A DNA stretch of 64,000 bases, from the NCBI RefSeq assembly GCF_013085465.1, contig NZ_CP049838.1, forward strand, positions 434,001 to 498,000, written 5' to 3'. Source of the stretch: Streptomyces asoensis (GTDB lineage: Bacteria; Actinomycetota; Actinomycetes; Streptomycetales; Streptomycetaceae). The translations under genes were made by a program, and so were the position numbers. This document shows, one piece after another, positions 17,099 to 25,163 of this stretch; the first letter of the stretch is position 1; each line of letters starts with the position of its first letter. The notes under the pieces were generated by a model. It was given only the letters and a program-made list of their open reading frames with translations. It had not been told where the DNA came from and searched no databases.

Positions 17099-17317
17099 CC
17101 ACGTGCTGGCCATCGACTACGCCCTGCGCCCGGTCCTCAGTTCCATGGGCGCGGCGCACATCGTGCCCGGGTGGTTCACGCTCGACCGGGACATCGCCGC
17201 GGAAGTCGGCGCGTCGCTCCTCGCGCCCGCTGCCGCGGTGGCACTGGAGCAGGTCACGGACCAGTTCTCTCCGCCTCGCTGGGCGGCCGCACGGACACCC
17301 TCGCCGCCACGGGCTGA
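17099..17317 (+). pseudogene. NADPH-dependent FMN reductase (SsuE-like), rear fragment
   Basis: HVLAIDYALRPVLSSMGAAHIVPGWFTLDRDIAAEVG directly continues the ATGGS of the front fragment at 16817. After a further shift near 17270 it ends FSASLGGRTDTLAATG at 17317. Together the two pieces form one reductase gene split by about 280 bp of foreign coding sequence. Confidence 0.8.
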
Positions 17318-17377
17318 GGCGCCGGCTCTCGGTGCCGCCGGCCCTTGTCCGGGGCACCCGACCCGCTCCGTGGTGGA

Positions 17378-17475
17378 TTTCCGTGGTCAGCACGGAGGCG
17401 CTCCGTCGCCGGCCGGGAGAGGCTGTGACCCACAGCGACGGGCCCGGCAGGACCCGCCGGGCCGATCGCGGTCCA
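17378..17475. repeat. ~100-bp imperfect direct repeat, copy A, with palindrome
   Basis: This stretch matches 20862-20960 over about 100 bp with a few substitutions and small indels. It begins with the palindrome TCCGTGGTCAGCACGGA (17380-17396; arms TCCGTG/CACGGA). It lies just upstream of the DUF1801 gene (ATG 17498), as copy B lies upstream of the FMN-binding protein gene (ATG 21008). Probably a duplicated control region. Confidence 0.75.
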
Positions 17476-17497
17476 CGCCTTGATCACGGGAGCAACC

Positions 17498-17950
17498 ATG
17501 ACCAGCACCGGAAGCAGCACGTACGAGGGATTCACGGCCGAGGAGCGGGCCGCGATGAAGGAGCACGCCGAGGGGCAGAAGAAGGCTGCGCGCCGCGGCT
17601 CGCCCGCGGACAAGGCGGCGGAGGCGGAGCGGGACGTACTCGCGAAGATCGCCGAGATGCAGGACTCCGACCGGATCATGGCCGAGCGCGTCCATGCCGT
17701 CATCACGGCCCACGCCCCGGCCCTCGCGCCGAAGCTCTGGTACGGGATGCCCGCCTACGCACTGGACGGCAAGGTCGTCTGCTTCTTCCAGAGCGCGGCG
17801 AAGTTCAAGTCCCGCTATGCGACGCTCGGGTTCAGCGACCCGGCGAAGCTCGACGAGGGCACGATGTGGGCGACCGCTTTCGCCCTGACCGAGGTGACGG
17901 CCGAAGCGGAGGCGCGGATCATCGCACTGGTGAAGCAGGCGGTGAGCTGA
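17498..17950 (+). CDS. DUF1801 (YdhG-like) protein
   Basis: 150 aa from ATG 17498 (MTSTGSSTYEGFTAEERAAMKEHAEGQK), with GGGAGCAACC before it. The charged N-terminal helix is followed by LKA-type core HAVITAHAPALAPKLWYGMPAYALDGKVVCFFQSAAKFKSRYATLGFSDPAKLDEGTMW, the signature of DUF1801/YdhG proteins, and ends VTAEAEARIIALVKQAVS. Role unknown; relatives are small cytosolic proteins. It is separated by a gap of 98 bp from the convergent LuxR-type gene. Confidence 0.85.
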   Translation: MTSTGSSTYEGFTAEERAAMKEHAEGQKKAARRGSPADKAAEAERDVLAKIAEMQDSDRIMAERVHAVITAHAPALAPKLWYGMPAYALDGKVVCFFQSAAKFKSRYATLGFSDPAKLDEGTMWATAFALTEVTAEAEARIIALVKQAVS

Positions 17951-18048
17951 TGGCGCACCGGCCGGTGAACGGGCGGGCCGGCGGGGTGAGATCGGCTCCG
18001 CCCCCGCCCGGCCACGCCGCTCGCGTACCGGACGCATGGGTGAAGCGG

Positions 18049-20841
18049 CTACCGGACGGCCATGGGGGCGAGACCGAGGTCGGCAAGCGCGGCCATACCG
18101 ACGGCGGCATGTTCGCCCCCGGCGAGCACCAGCGTGCGCGCTGACTGATAGGGGCAGCCGGCCGCGTCGAAGGCCGCGGCGGCGGCGAGTTGCGGCGCCG
18201 GGTCGCCGTCGAGCAGGGCTGCCGCGCGGTCCACCTGCGCGGTGGCGATCGGATTGCCGGCGACCACGGTCCGGGCGGCGTCGATCCTGGCCCGGGCGTC
18301 CGGGTGCCCGGCGAGCACCGCGGTCTCCGCCCGGAGCGCCACGTACCAGTGGAGCCAGACCCAGGACACCCACTTCCACACCTGATCCGGCTCCGGCGCG
18401 ACCCGCTCCGACGCCGCATCCGCGTCCCCGTTGTGGAGCAGCACCATGGCGTCGAAGACCGCGCCGTAGCCGTGGCGGTGCTCCGGTGCGTTGCCCGCCC
18501 GGTCGACGATCGCGCGCCAGGTGTCCCGGCCGTCGAGGTCGCCGCGCAAGCCGTGCACCATGGCGACCGAGGCGGCGGCGGGGCCGAGGGAGAACGACCG
18601 CTGACGGCCGCTCCGCTCCCACGCGTCGAGGAACCGCACACTGCCGGTGAGCACCTGGTCGCCGTGGCCGGCGAACGCGTCCGCGACCAGCAGCCAGGAC
18701 GTGGCGTGGTGCCCCACCTCGGCCAGCAGCGGGTGGTCGGCGAGCTGTCTGCCCCACCGGCGGGCTTCCGGCAGCCGGCCCACGCCGACGGCGGTTCCGG
18801 CGGCCATGGCGAGGGCGTCCATGAGCTCGTGCGCACCGGCCGGGGTACGCGGTGCCGAGTCCAGGACGTCGATCCGGCGCTGGGCGGCAACCGCGGCGGC
18901 GAAGGCCTCACCGGTCCAGCTCCGCGCCCCGGAGAGCGCGTCGAGGGCGGCCGACTCCGCCACCGGGTCGCCCGCGCACCGGGCGAGGTCGACAGCACGT
19001 TCGGCGCGTACGACCGTCTCCTCCACGGTGTTGACCAGGTCGCCCTGGACGGCGCCGAACGCGTCCGCGACCACCGCCGCCTCGGCCAGCGCGATGGCCG
19101 CCCCGGCAGCCGGGGCATCGCCGGCCAGCTCGTGCGCCGCCGCGAGCAGGGCGGTCACCTCTTCCCTGGAGGGAACCTGCGTGAACGTACTGGAGAAGCG
19201 GTACGCGTTGGTGGCGGCGGCCGCCAGGTCGCGGCCCGCACCGGCGGTGTCCCCGGCCCGGCGCGCGGCGTCCCCTGCGGCACGGTGCAGCCGGAACATG
19301 TCGTCTCCGAGCCTTCGGCACCCGGCCACGGCGGCGGCCTGCCGCAGTGCCGCGGCCCGGCCTGCGTCGTCGGAGAGCCCGGCCGCCTGCTCGTACCGCT
19401 GCTGGGACTCGCCGAGCAGGTTGCGGAAGAAGGCCAGCTCGGCCAGGGACAGGGCGAGACGACGCGCGTCCGCGCGCCGCTCCGGCCGGTCGGCGGCCCA
19501 GGTGAGGGCGGCCCGAAGGTCGTCCGCCACGGCCTCGAACCGGGCGCGCCAGTCCGCACCCGACGCTCCCATGAGGACACTCGCGGCTGTCGAGCACCAG
19601 TCCACGTGGCGGGATCGGACATGATCAAGCTCGTCGGCGTCACCGAGCCGCTCCGTCCCGTACTGGCGGATGGTCTCCAGCGCGTGGTACCGGGTGCCGG
19701 TGGCTGACGACGTCACGGCGAGGAGGCTCTGCTCGGCGAGCCTGCCGAGCCCGTCGACGACGGCGGCCGGATCCAGTGGAGCGAACCCGGCGACCTCGGC
19801 GGCCGCCTCGGCGGTGAACGGCGCGGCGAACACCGACACCCGGCGCAGCAATGCCTGGCTCTGCGGCTCCAGCAGGCCATGGCTCCAGTCCAGCACCGCC
19901 CGCACCGACCGGTGCCGGTCGTCGGCGCGGGGTCCGCCGGTGAGGATCCGCAGCTGATCGGAGAGGCCTGCCATGAGGCCGTCCGGTCCGAGGGTGGCCC
20001 ACCGCGCCGCAGCCAGCTCGATCGCCAACGCCATGCCGCCGAGCCGTTCGCAGATGGTCACGACCTCCTCGTTCGCCGCCGGACCGGGTGGCCGGCCGAC
20101 CGCCGACGCGCGGTCCATGAACAGGGCCACCGCCTCCGAGTCGTCACCGCCGGCCCGCGACAGCGGCGGGACCTGGAAGACCCGCTCGAACGGCACCATC
20201 AGCCTGGCCCGGCTGGTCACGAGCACCGTCAACCGCGGACAGGCTGCCAACAGCCGCTCCACGAACGGCGCCACCGCGTCGCTCACCCGCTCGCAGTTGT
20301 CCAACACCAGCAGCGTCCGACGATCTGTCAGCGCGGCGAGCACGGCGTCGTCGATGCCGCGCCCCGGTTGCTCGCCCACCCCCACGGCCGCCGCGACGAC
20401 CGCGCCCACCCGACCCGGTTCGGTGACCGGGACCAGGTCGACGAACCACACCCCGTCGGCGAAGTCGTCGGCCATGTCCGCCGCCACCGCCAGCGCGAGG
20501 CGCGTCTTGCCCACCCCACCCGGGCCGACCACGGTCACCAGTCGGTGCGCTTTCACCGCCTCGGCCAACTGCCCACGCTCTGCCACCCGGCCGACGAACG
20601 CCGTCAGTGGTGTCGGCAGGGCGGGTACCGGGCGCGACGGCTCGGTACGGGCGGAATCGGCCGCGTGCCGGGCGAGTGCCCGCCGGTCCGGCAGTTGGAG
20701 CTTGCGCAGCAGCGAGGAGACATGCGACTCGACGGTGCGTACCGAGATGACCAACCGCGCGGCGATCTCGGCGTTGCTGAGGTGCTCCCCCAGCAGTGCG
20801 AGCACCTGGGCTTCCCGGGCGGATACCTCTGGACTGGTCAC
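18049..20841 (-). CDS. LuxR-type HTH / NB-ARC ATPase regulator (930 aa)
   Basis: GTG 20841 is chosen because the family starts MTSPEVSAREAQVLALL. The LuxR HTH is unusually at the N-terminus (residues 5-62: LSNAEIAARLVISVRTVESHVSSLLRKL). Then AFVGRVAERGQLAEA and an NB-ARC/AAA ATPase with Walker A GPGGVGKT (106-113), Walker B LLVLDNCE and the sensor VLVTSRARL. The remaining ~550 residues are alpha-helical, TPR-like. Such proteins act as ATP-dependent large activators. It reads away from the copy B repeat, which could bind it. Lacks the adjacent enzyme genes that would reveal its target. Confidence 0.88.
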   Translation of the reverse strand: MTSPEVSAREAQVLALLGEHLSNAEIAARLVISVRTVESHVSSLLRKLQLPDRRALARHAADSARTEPSRPVPALPTPLTAFVGRVAERGQLAEAVKAHRLVTVVGPGGVGKTRLALAVAADMADDFADGVWFVDLVPVTEPGRVGAVVAAAVGVGEQPGRGIDDAVLAALTDRRTLLVLDNCERVSDAVAPFVERLLAACPRLTVLVTSRARLMVPFERVFQVPPLSRAGGDDSEAVALFMDRASAVGRPPGPAANEEVVTICERLGGMALAIELAAARWATLGPDGLMAGLSDQLRILTGGPRADDRHRSVRAVLDWSHGLLEPQSQALLRRVSVFAAPFTAEAAAEVAGFAPLDPAAVVDGLGRLAEQSLLAVTSSATGTRYHALETIRQYGTERLGDADELDHVRSRHVDWCSTAASVLMGASGADWRARFEAVADDLRAALTWAADRPERRADARRLALSLAELAFFRNLLGESQQRYEQAAGLSDDAGRAAALRQAAAVAGCRRLGDDMFRLHRAAGDAARRAGDTAGAGRDLAAAATNAYRFSSTFTQVPSREEVTALLAAAHELAGDAPAAGAAIALAEAAVVADAFGAVQGDLVNTVEETVVRAERAVDLARCAGDPVAESAALDALSGARSWTGEAFAAAVAAQRRIDVLDSAPRTPAGAHELMDALAMAAGTAVGVGRLPEARRWGRQLADHPLLAEVGHHATSWLLVADAFAGHGDQVLTGSVRFLDAWERSGRQRSFSLGPAAASVAMVHGLRGDLDGRDTWRAIVDRAGNAPEHRHGYGAVFDAMVLLHNGDADAASERVAPEPDQVWKWVSWVWLHWYVALRAETAVLAGHPDARARIDAARTVVAGNPIATAQVDRAAALLDGDPAPQLAAAAAFDAAGCPYQSARTLVLAGGEHAAVGMAALADLGLAPMAVR

Positions 20842-20861
20842 CGCCCCATTATCCGTGGCGA

Positions 20862-20960
20862 CTTCCGTGGTCAGCACGGAGGCGACCCGCATCCGGGCCG
20901 GGAGAGTCTGTGACCACAGCGATCGGGCCCGGCGGGCTTCCCGGGGCGATCGTGACCCAC
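20862..20960. repeat. ~100-bp imperfect direct repeat, copy B, with palindrome
   Basis: Second copy of the 17378-17475 sequence, in the same orientation. The palindrome TCCGTGGTCAGCACGGA is identical (20864-20880). It sits between the divergent LuxR-type gene and the gene starting at 21008, so it is a good operator candidate. Confidence 0.75.
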
Positions 20961-21007
20961 GACCGCACTTCTGCCGATCGTGACCACGACGGACTTCCGG
21001 AGGACCG

Positions 21008-21460
21008 ATGGACGCCGAACCCCGCTCCCACGCTCAGCGTCGCCACGACACCGAACACCGGCTCACCCACGACGTCGATGTCTGGGTGGCCAGTGCCTCG
21101 GCGGACGGCGCGCCGTACCTGGTCCCGCTGTCCTTCGACTGGGACGGCGAGGCGCTGTTGGCGGCCACCCCGACGAACAGCCCCACCGGCAGGAACCTGG
21201 CCACCACCCGTGTCGTTCGGCTGGCGCTCGGCCGCACCCGCGACGTCACCATGATCGACGGCGACGTCGAGGTCCTCGAGCTCGACGGGCTGCCGCCGGA
21301 GCGATGCGACCGGTTCGCCGACCGCACGGGTTTCGATCCGCGTGTGTCGGCCACCTCGTATCGCTGGTTCCGGATCGTCCCGCGCCGTATCCAGTCCTGG
21401 CGCGAGGAGAACGAGCTGTCCGACCGCGAGCTGATGCGCGACGGCCGGTGGCTGATCTGA
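21008..21460 (+). CDS. Pyridoxamine 5'-phosphate oxidase-fold (FMN/F420-binding) protein
   Basis: 150 aa, ATG 21008 with GGAGGACCG upstream. Split-barrel pattern: LTHDVDVWVASASADGAPYLVPLSFDWDGEALLAATPTNSPTGRNLATTRVVRLALGRTRDVTMIDGDVEVLE. The C-terminus SYRWFRIVPRRIQSWREENELSDRELMRDGRWL is typical of pyridoxamine-oxidase-like proteins in Streptomyces. Cofactor could be FMN or F420. Divergent from the LuxR-type gene and preceded by the copy B repeat. Confidence 0.85.
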   Translation: MDAEPRSHAQRRHDTEHRLTHDVDVWVASASADGAPYLVPLSFDWDGEALLAATPTNSPTGRNLATTRVVRLALGRTRDVTMIDGDVEVLELDGLPPERCDRFADRTGFDPRVSATSYRWFRIVPRRIQSWREENELSDRELMRDGRWLI

Positions 21461-21551
21461 CGCTCCGGCCGGACGCCAACTCGACTTCGACACATGCCAC
21501 GACCACTGGAAGCAAGGCCGAACTGCATCCGCTCCCCCGGTCGAGAGCGAA

Positions 21552-21716
21552 GTGGAGTTGCCGGTACGCAGCCGCGTACCGGCACTGGTGCCCCGTGCCC
21601 GGGTGGCCCGGGGTCGTTACGTGTGCGGTGACCACCGGGCCAAGGGCTCGGTCCAGGGGGCAATGGCCTCGGGTGCACGCGCCGTCAGGGAGGTGCTGCA
21701 CGACCTCGGCGGGTAG
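21552..21716 (+). pseudogene. FAD-dependent oxidoreductase, C-terminal stub
   Basis: In frame to a TAG at 21714-21716: VELPVRSRVPALVPRARVARGRYVCGDHRAKGSVQGAMASGARAVREVLHDLGG. The YVCGDHRAxGSVQGAxASG block is the FAD-closing end of amine-oxidase/protoporphyrinogen-oxidase-like flavoproteins. No Rossmann start or middle exists upstream, where the neighbouring gene ends at 21460. Remnant of a deleted gene. Confidence 0.75.
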
Positions 21717-21856
21717 CGCCGCCGCCGAAGGTCCGAAGAGCAGGGCGTGGGTACGCCGACCGGCATCGTCGTGCGGTCGTGGTCGTGCGGTCGTGCCTCC
21801 GGCCCCGAACGGCCGGGGGCGCGGAACGCACGTGACGTCCCACCGCCGCCACGATC

Positions 21857-22759
21857 TCAGACAGGCGCCGCCTCGTCGTCGAGCGGGATGCCCAGCCGAC
21901 CGGCCACGGTGGTGAGGGCCGTTCCCAGTGGGAGCGCGACCCGGGTGAGGGCGTGCCGGTCGCCCCGGGTCGGGTCCCGGTTGACGATCAGCACAGGCGT
22001 CCCGGCCTGACCCGCCTGACGGACGAACCGAAGTCCGGACATCACCGTCAGTGAGGAACCCAGGACCAGCAGCGAGGCCGCCTCGCGGACCAGCGTGCGG
22101 CAGTGCTCGACGCGCGGCGGCGGAACGGCTTCGCCGAAGAACACCACGTCCGGTTTGAGGATGCCGCCGCAGACCGTGCAGGGCACCACGCGGAAGTCCC
22201 CGACCTGTGCGTCGGTGAGGTCGGCGTCACCGTCCGGGTTGATCGCGGCTGCCACGGGCTCGAAGCCCGCATTTGCCTCCGCCAGCCGTCGGGCGAGCTC
22301 GTGGCGCGGGCTGGAGGCACCGCAGGACAGGCAGACGACCCGGCCCAGGTTTCCGTGGAGTTCCACGACGCCTTCGCTGCCGGCGACCTGATGCAGGCCG
22401 TCGACGTTCTGCGTGATGACACCCGAGAGCAGGCCGTGCCGCGCGAACGCGGCCACGGCCCGGTGCCCGGCATTGGGGCGGGCGCGCCCGAAGGTGCGCC
22501 ATCCGAGGTGGCTGCGCGCCCAGTACCGGCGCCTGGCCCGGGCGTCGCCGGTGAAGTCCTGGTAGGTCATCGGGGTGTGCCGGCTCAGGCTCCCGCCCTC
22601 GCCCCGGTAGTCGGGGATGCCCGACTCCGTGGAGATGCCCGCCCCGCTGAGCACCAGCACACCGCCGGCGGTCAGCGTGTCGACGACCTGCTCCAGACTG
22701 GTCGTGCCCGGCGGCAGGTCCTCGGCAGGGGTCCAGCTCAGAGTGGGGCGCATGCGCAT
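21857..22759 (-). CDS. Sir2-family NAD-dependent protein deacetylase
   Basis: 300 aa. NAD pocket VLSGAGISTESGIPDYRG (about residues 37-54), TQNVDGLHQVAGS, the catalytic His in VELHGNLGRVVC, and the zinc set CLSCG...CTVCGG, then KPDVVFFGEAVP, LVLGSSLTVMSG and LIVNRDPT. A complete class II/III bacterial sirtuin removing acyl groups from lysines with NAD+. No acetyltransferase neighbour hints at a dedicated target. Confidence 0.95.
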   Translation of the reverse strand: MRMRPTLSWTPAEDLPPGTTSLEQVVDTLTAGGVLVLSGAGISTESGIPDYRGEGGSLSRHTPMTYQDFTGDARARRRYWARSHLGWRTFGRARPNAGHRAVAAFARHGLLSGVITQNVDGLHQVAGSEGVVELHGNLGRVVCLSCGASSPRHELARRLAEANAGFEPVAAAINPDGDADLTDAQVGDFRVVPCTVCGGILKPDVVFFGEAVPPPRVEHCRTLVREAASLLVLGSSLTVMSGLRFVRQAGQAGTPVLIVNRDPTRGDRHALTRVALPLGTALTTVAGRLGIPLDDEAAPV

Positions 22760-23120
22760 GCCGCCAGGGTACGGAACAGGCTGCCTTCAGTGTCCGTGAA
22801 TGGGCCTGAGGGCCGGGATCCCGCTGGACTTCCGTCACGGCACCCCCGGGCGGCAGCCCGCCGGGCGCGGTCCTTGGGATGCACCGCTCACGAGCGGGGA
22901 CCCAGGTTCGCAGGACGCGAGATGGGTCACAGCATGATCCCGCGCAGTGGCCTCCGGAGCGGGCCTACGGTCCTGCCCACGCCGCGTTTACATGCAGCAT
23001 GCAGCGAAGTGCGCACGGTCCGTAAGGGGGACATGTCCGCCTATCGTCGCTCTTTGGCCTGCCGCCGGCGCCGTCGAGCAGACCCGTCCCTGCCCCCGAC
23101 GAAAGTAGGCGAGCGAAGCT
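22760..23120. other. Divergent intergenic region
   Basis: 361 bp between sirtuin and MFS genes. It contains ATGCAGCATGCA near 22992 (two overlapping ATGCA repeats) and GC-rich inverted repeats near 22850, which could be regulatory, but no gene. Confidence 0.4.
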
Positions 23121-24479
23121 TTGTCGACTGCCACAGTCGCCACTCCCCCGACCTCCCTCCCGACCGTCCCGAAGAACGCCACCGTCACGGACCCCGCCCT
23201 CGTGAAACGCGCCGTGAAGGCCGCCGCGCTGGGCAACGCGATGGAATGGTTCGACTTCGGCGTCTACAGCTACATCGCGGTCACCCTGGGCAAGGTCTTC
23301 TTCCCGTCCGGGAACCCGACCGCCCAGCTGCTCTCCACCTTCGGCGCCTTCGCCGCCGCCTTCCTGGTCCGACCGCTCGGCGGCATGGTCTTCGGGCCGC
23401 TCGGCGACCGCGTCGGCCGTCAGAAGGTGCTGGCCGTCACCATGATCATGATGGCCGCGGGCACCTTCGCCATCGGCCTCATCCCGTCGTACGCGTCGAT
23501 CGGCGTCGGAGCCCCGGTGCTCCTGCTGGCCGCCCGCCTGGTGCAGGGCTTCTCCACCGGCGGCGAGTACGCGGGCGCCTCCACGTTCATCGCCGAGTAC
23601 GCGCCCGACAAGCGGCGCGGCTTCCTCGGCAGCTGGCTGGAGTTCGGCACGCTCGCCGGGTACATCGGCGGCGCCGGCCTGGTCACGCTGATGACCGCGC
23701 TGCTGTCCACGGAGGACCTGCTGAGCTGGGGCTGGCGGATCCCGTTCCTGATCGCGGGTCCGATGGGCATCATCGGCCTCTACCTGCGGATGCGGCTGGA
23801 GGAGACCCCGGCCTTCACGGCCGAGCTCGAGAAGGCCGAGTCGAACCGCCCGAAGGTGCCGCTGCGCCAGATGATCGTGGGCCAGTGGCGGGCACTGCTG
23901 CTCTGTGTCGGCCTGGTGCTCGTCTTCAACGTCACCGACTACATGCTGCTGTCGTACATGCCGAGCTATCTGACCAGTGAGCTCCACTACGACGAGACGC
24001 ACGGCCTGCTCGTCGTCCTCGGCGTGATGGCCGTGATGATGATCGTCCAGCCCTTCGCGGGAGCCCTGTCCGACCGTGTGGGTCGCCGACCGGTGATCGC
24101 CGCGGGCTGTGCGGGCTTCCTGTTGCTGTCCGTCCCCGCCGTGCTGCTGATCCGTCAGGGCAGCCTGCTCGCGGTCGCGCTCGGCATGGGCGCGTTGGGC
24201 CTGCTGCTGGTCTGCTTCACGGCGGCGATGCCGGCCGCGTTGCCTGCGCTGTTCCCGACGAAGGTCCGCTACGGATCGCTGTCGATCGGCTTCAACGTCT
24301 CCGTCTCGATCTTCGGCGGCACCACCCCGCTGGTGGTGACGGCCCTGATCGGGGCGACCGGGAACATGATGATGCCCGCCTACTACATGATGGCCGCGGC
24401 CGTGATCGGCGGTGTGGCGGTGTGGTTCATGGCTGAGTCCGCGGGGCGCCCGCTGCCGGGCTCGGCACCCTCGCTGTAG
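23121..24479 (+). CDS. MFS metabolite:H+ symporter (ProP-like)
   Basis: 452 aa, TTG start at 23121 after GGCGAGCG. Twelve membrane spans. AAALGNAMEWFDFGVYSYIAV, the loop GPLGDRVGRQKVL between spans 2 and 3, and GFSTGGEYAGASTFIAEYAPDKRRGFLGSWLEFG are the metabolite:H+ symporter subfamily signatures, as in ProP (proline/betaine) and related osmolyte or organic acid porters. Paralogous to 32158-33690, with a 33-nt identical block. Substrate not decidable by sequence. Confidence 0.9.
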   Translation: MSTATVATPPTSLPTVPKNATVTDPALVKRAVKAAALGNAMEWFDFGVYSYIAVTLGKVFFPSGNPTAQLLSTFGAFAAAFLVRPLGGMVFGPLGDRVGRQKVLAVTMIMMAAGTFAIGLIPSYASIGVGAPVLLLAARLVQGFSTGGEYAGASTFIAEYAPDKRRGFLGSWLEFGTLAGYIGGAGLVTLMTALLSTEDLLSWGWRIPFLIAGPMGIIGLYLRMRLEETPAFTAELEKAESNRPKVPLRQMIVGQWRALLLCVGLVLVFNVTDYMLLSYMPSYLTSELHYDETHGLLVVLGVMAVMMIVQPFAGALSDRVGRRPVIAAGCAGFLLLSVPAVLLIRQGSLLAVALGMGALGLLLVCFTAAMPAALPALFPTKVRYGSLSIGFNVSVSIFGGTTPLVVTALIGATGNMMMPAYYMMAAAVIGGVAVWFMAESAGRPLPGSAPSL

Positions 24480-24674
24480 GGCTGAGGACGTCCGGACCGC
24501 TCGCCCGGGACACGGGGCACGAGCCGCCGGGGTCGTGACGGTCCGCCAGCCGGATCGGCGAGGCAGCCGCGCAGCCTCTCCCGAGCCAAGTATTCGCCAG
24601 AGACGTTTGTTCGAACGCGGATGGTGCACACGAGAAGCTGACACTGTCTTTACACGACGAAGCGGAGAGACATC

Positions 24675-24953
24675 ATGGGCATCATCGCGTGGATCGTGAT
24701 CGGTCTGCTCGCCGGCATCATCGCCAAGGCCTTGATGCCGGGCAAGGACCCCGGCGGCATCATCATCACCATGCTCATCGGCATCGCCGGCGGTCTGCTC
24801 GGCGGCTGGCTCGGCAAGGTGCTCTTCGGCGTCGACTCCATCGACGGGTTCTTCGACCTCTCCACCTGGATCGCCGCGATCGTGGGCTCCTTCATCCTGC
24901 TCGCTCTCTACCGCCTCGTCACGGGCAACCGGCATTCGCACCGCCACGCGTGA
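24675..24953 (+). CDS. GlsB/YeaQ/YmgE family stress-response membrane protein
   Basis: 92 aa, ATG 24675 with CGGAGAGA upstream. Glycine-rich transglycosylase-associated pattern: MGIIAWIVIGLLAGIIAKALMPGKDPGG, ITMLIGIAGGLLGGWLGKVLFG, then a final helix SFILLALYRLV. Three membrane helices and a His-rich basic tail. Usually induced by general or osmotic stress; molecular role unknown. Confidence 0.93.
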   Translation: MGIIAWIVIGLLAGIIAKALMPGKDPGGIIITMLIGIAGGLLGGWLGKVLFGVDSIDGFFDLSTWIAAIVGSFILLALYRLVTGNRHSHRHA

Positions 24954-24984
24954 ACCGCCGACGTCGTAGACGGCAAGGCATCCG

Positions 24985-25020
24985 GACGGCTCCTACCCTG
25001 CACACAGGGTGGGAGCCGTC
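24985..25020 (+). terminator. Strong hairpin after glsB-like gene
   Basis: GACGGCTCCTACCCTG / CAGGGTGGGAGCCGTC, a 16-bp stem with one G:T pair and a CACA loop, 32 bp after the stop. No T tract, as often in high-GC hosts. Confidence 0.75.
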
Positions 25021-25163
25021 GGCGTTGACGCGCCTGTCGGTCGGGCTTCGGCGGGCCCTGTGACCCAGAGTGCTGCGTGAGGATGTGACAGTCCCTACCG
25101 GCCTTCGGGGGAACTTCGGGGCTCCGCCGCTCTCCGGCGGTCGGCGAGTGGTACGGGCATGAG

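Noticed and set aside
16438..17480. Insertion sequence
   Set aside because: No transposase wording, terminal inverted repeats or target duplication; the pieces are housekeeping enzyme fragments.
18190..19707. A 505-codon plus-strand frame
   Set aside because: Antisense of the LuxR-type ATPase; no domain wording.
22965..24947. A 660-codon minus-strand frame full of His, Asp and Gln
   Set aside because: Antisense of the ProP-like MFS gene; the polar composition is the typical mirror of a membrane protein gene. The same holds for 32167-33684.
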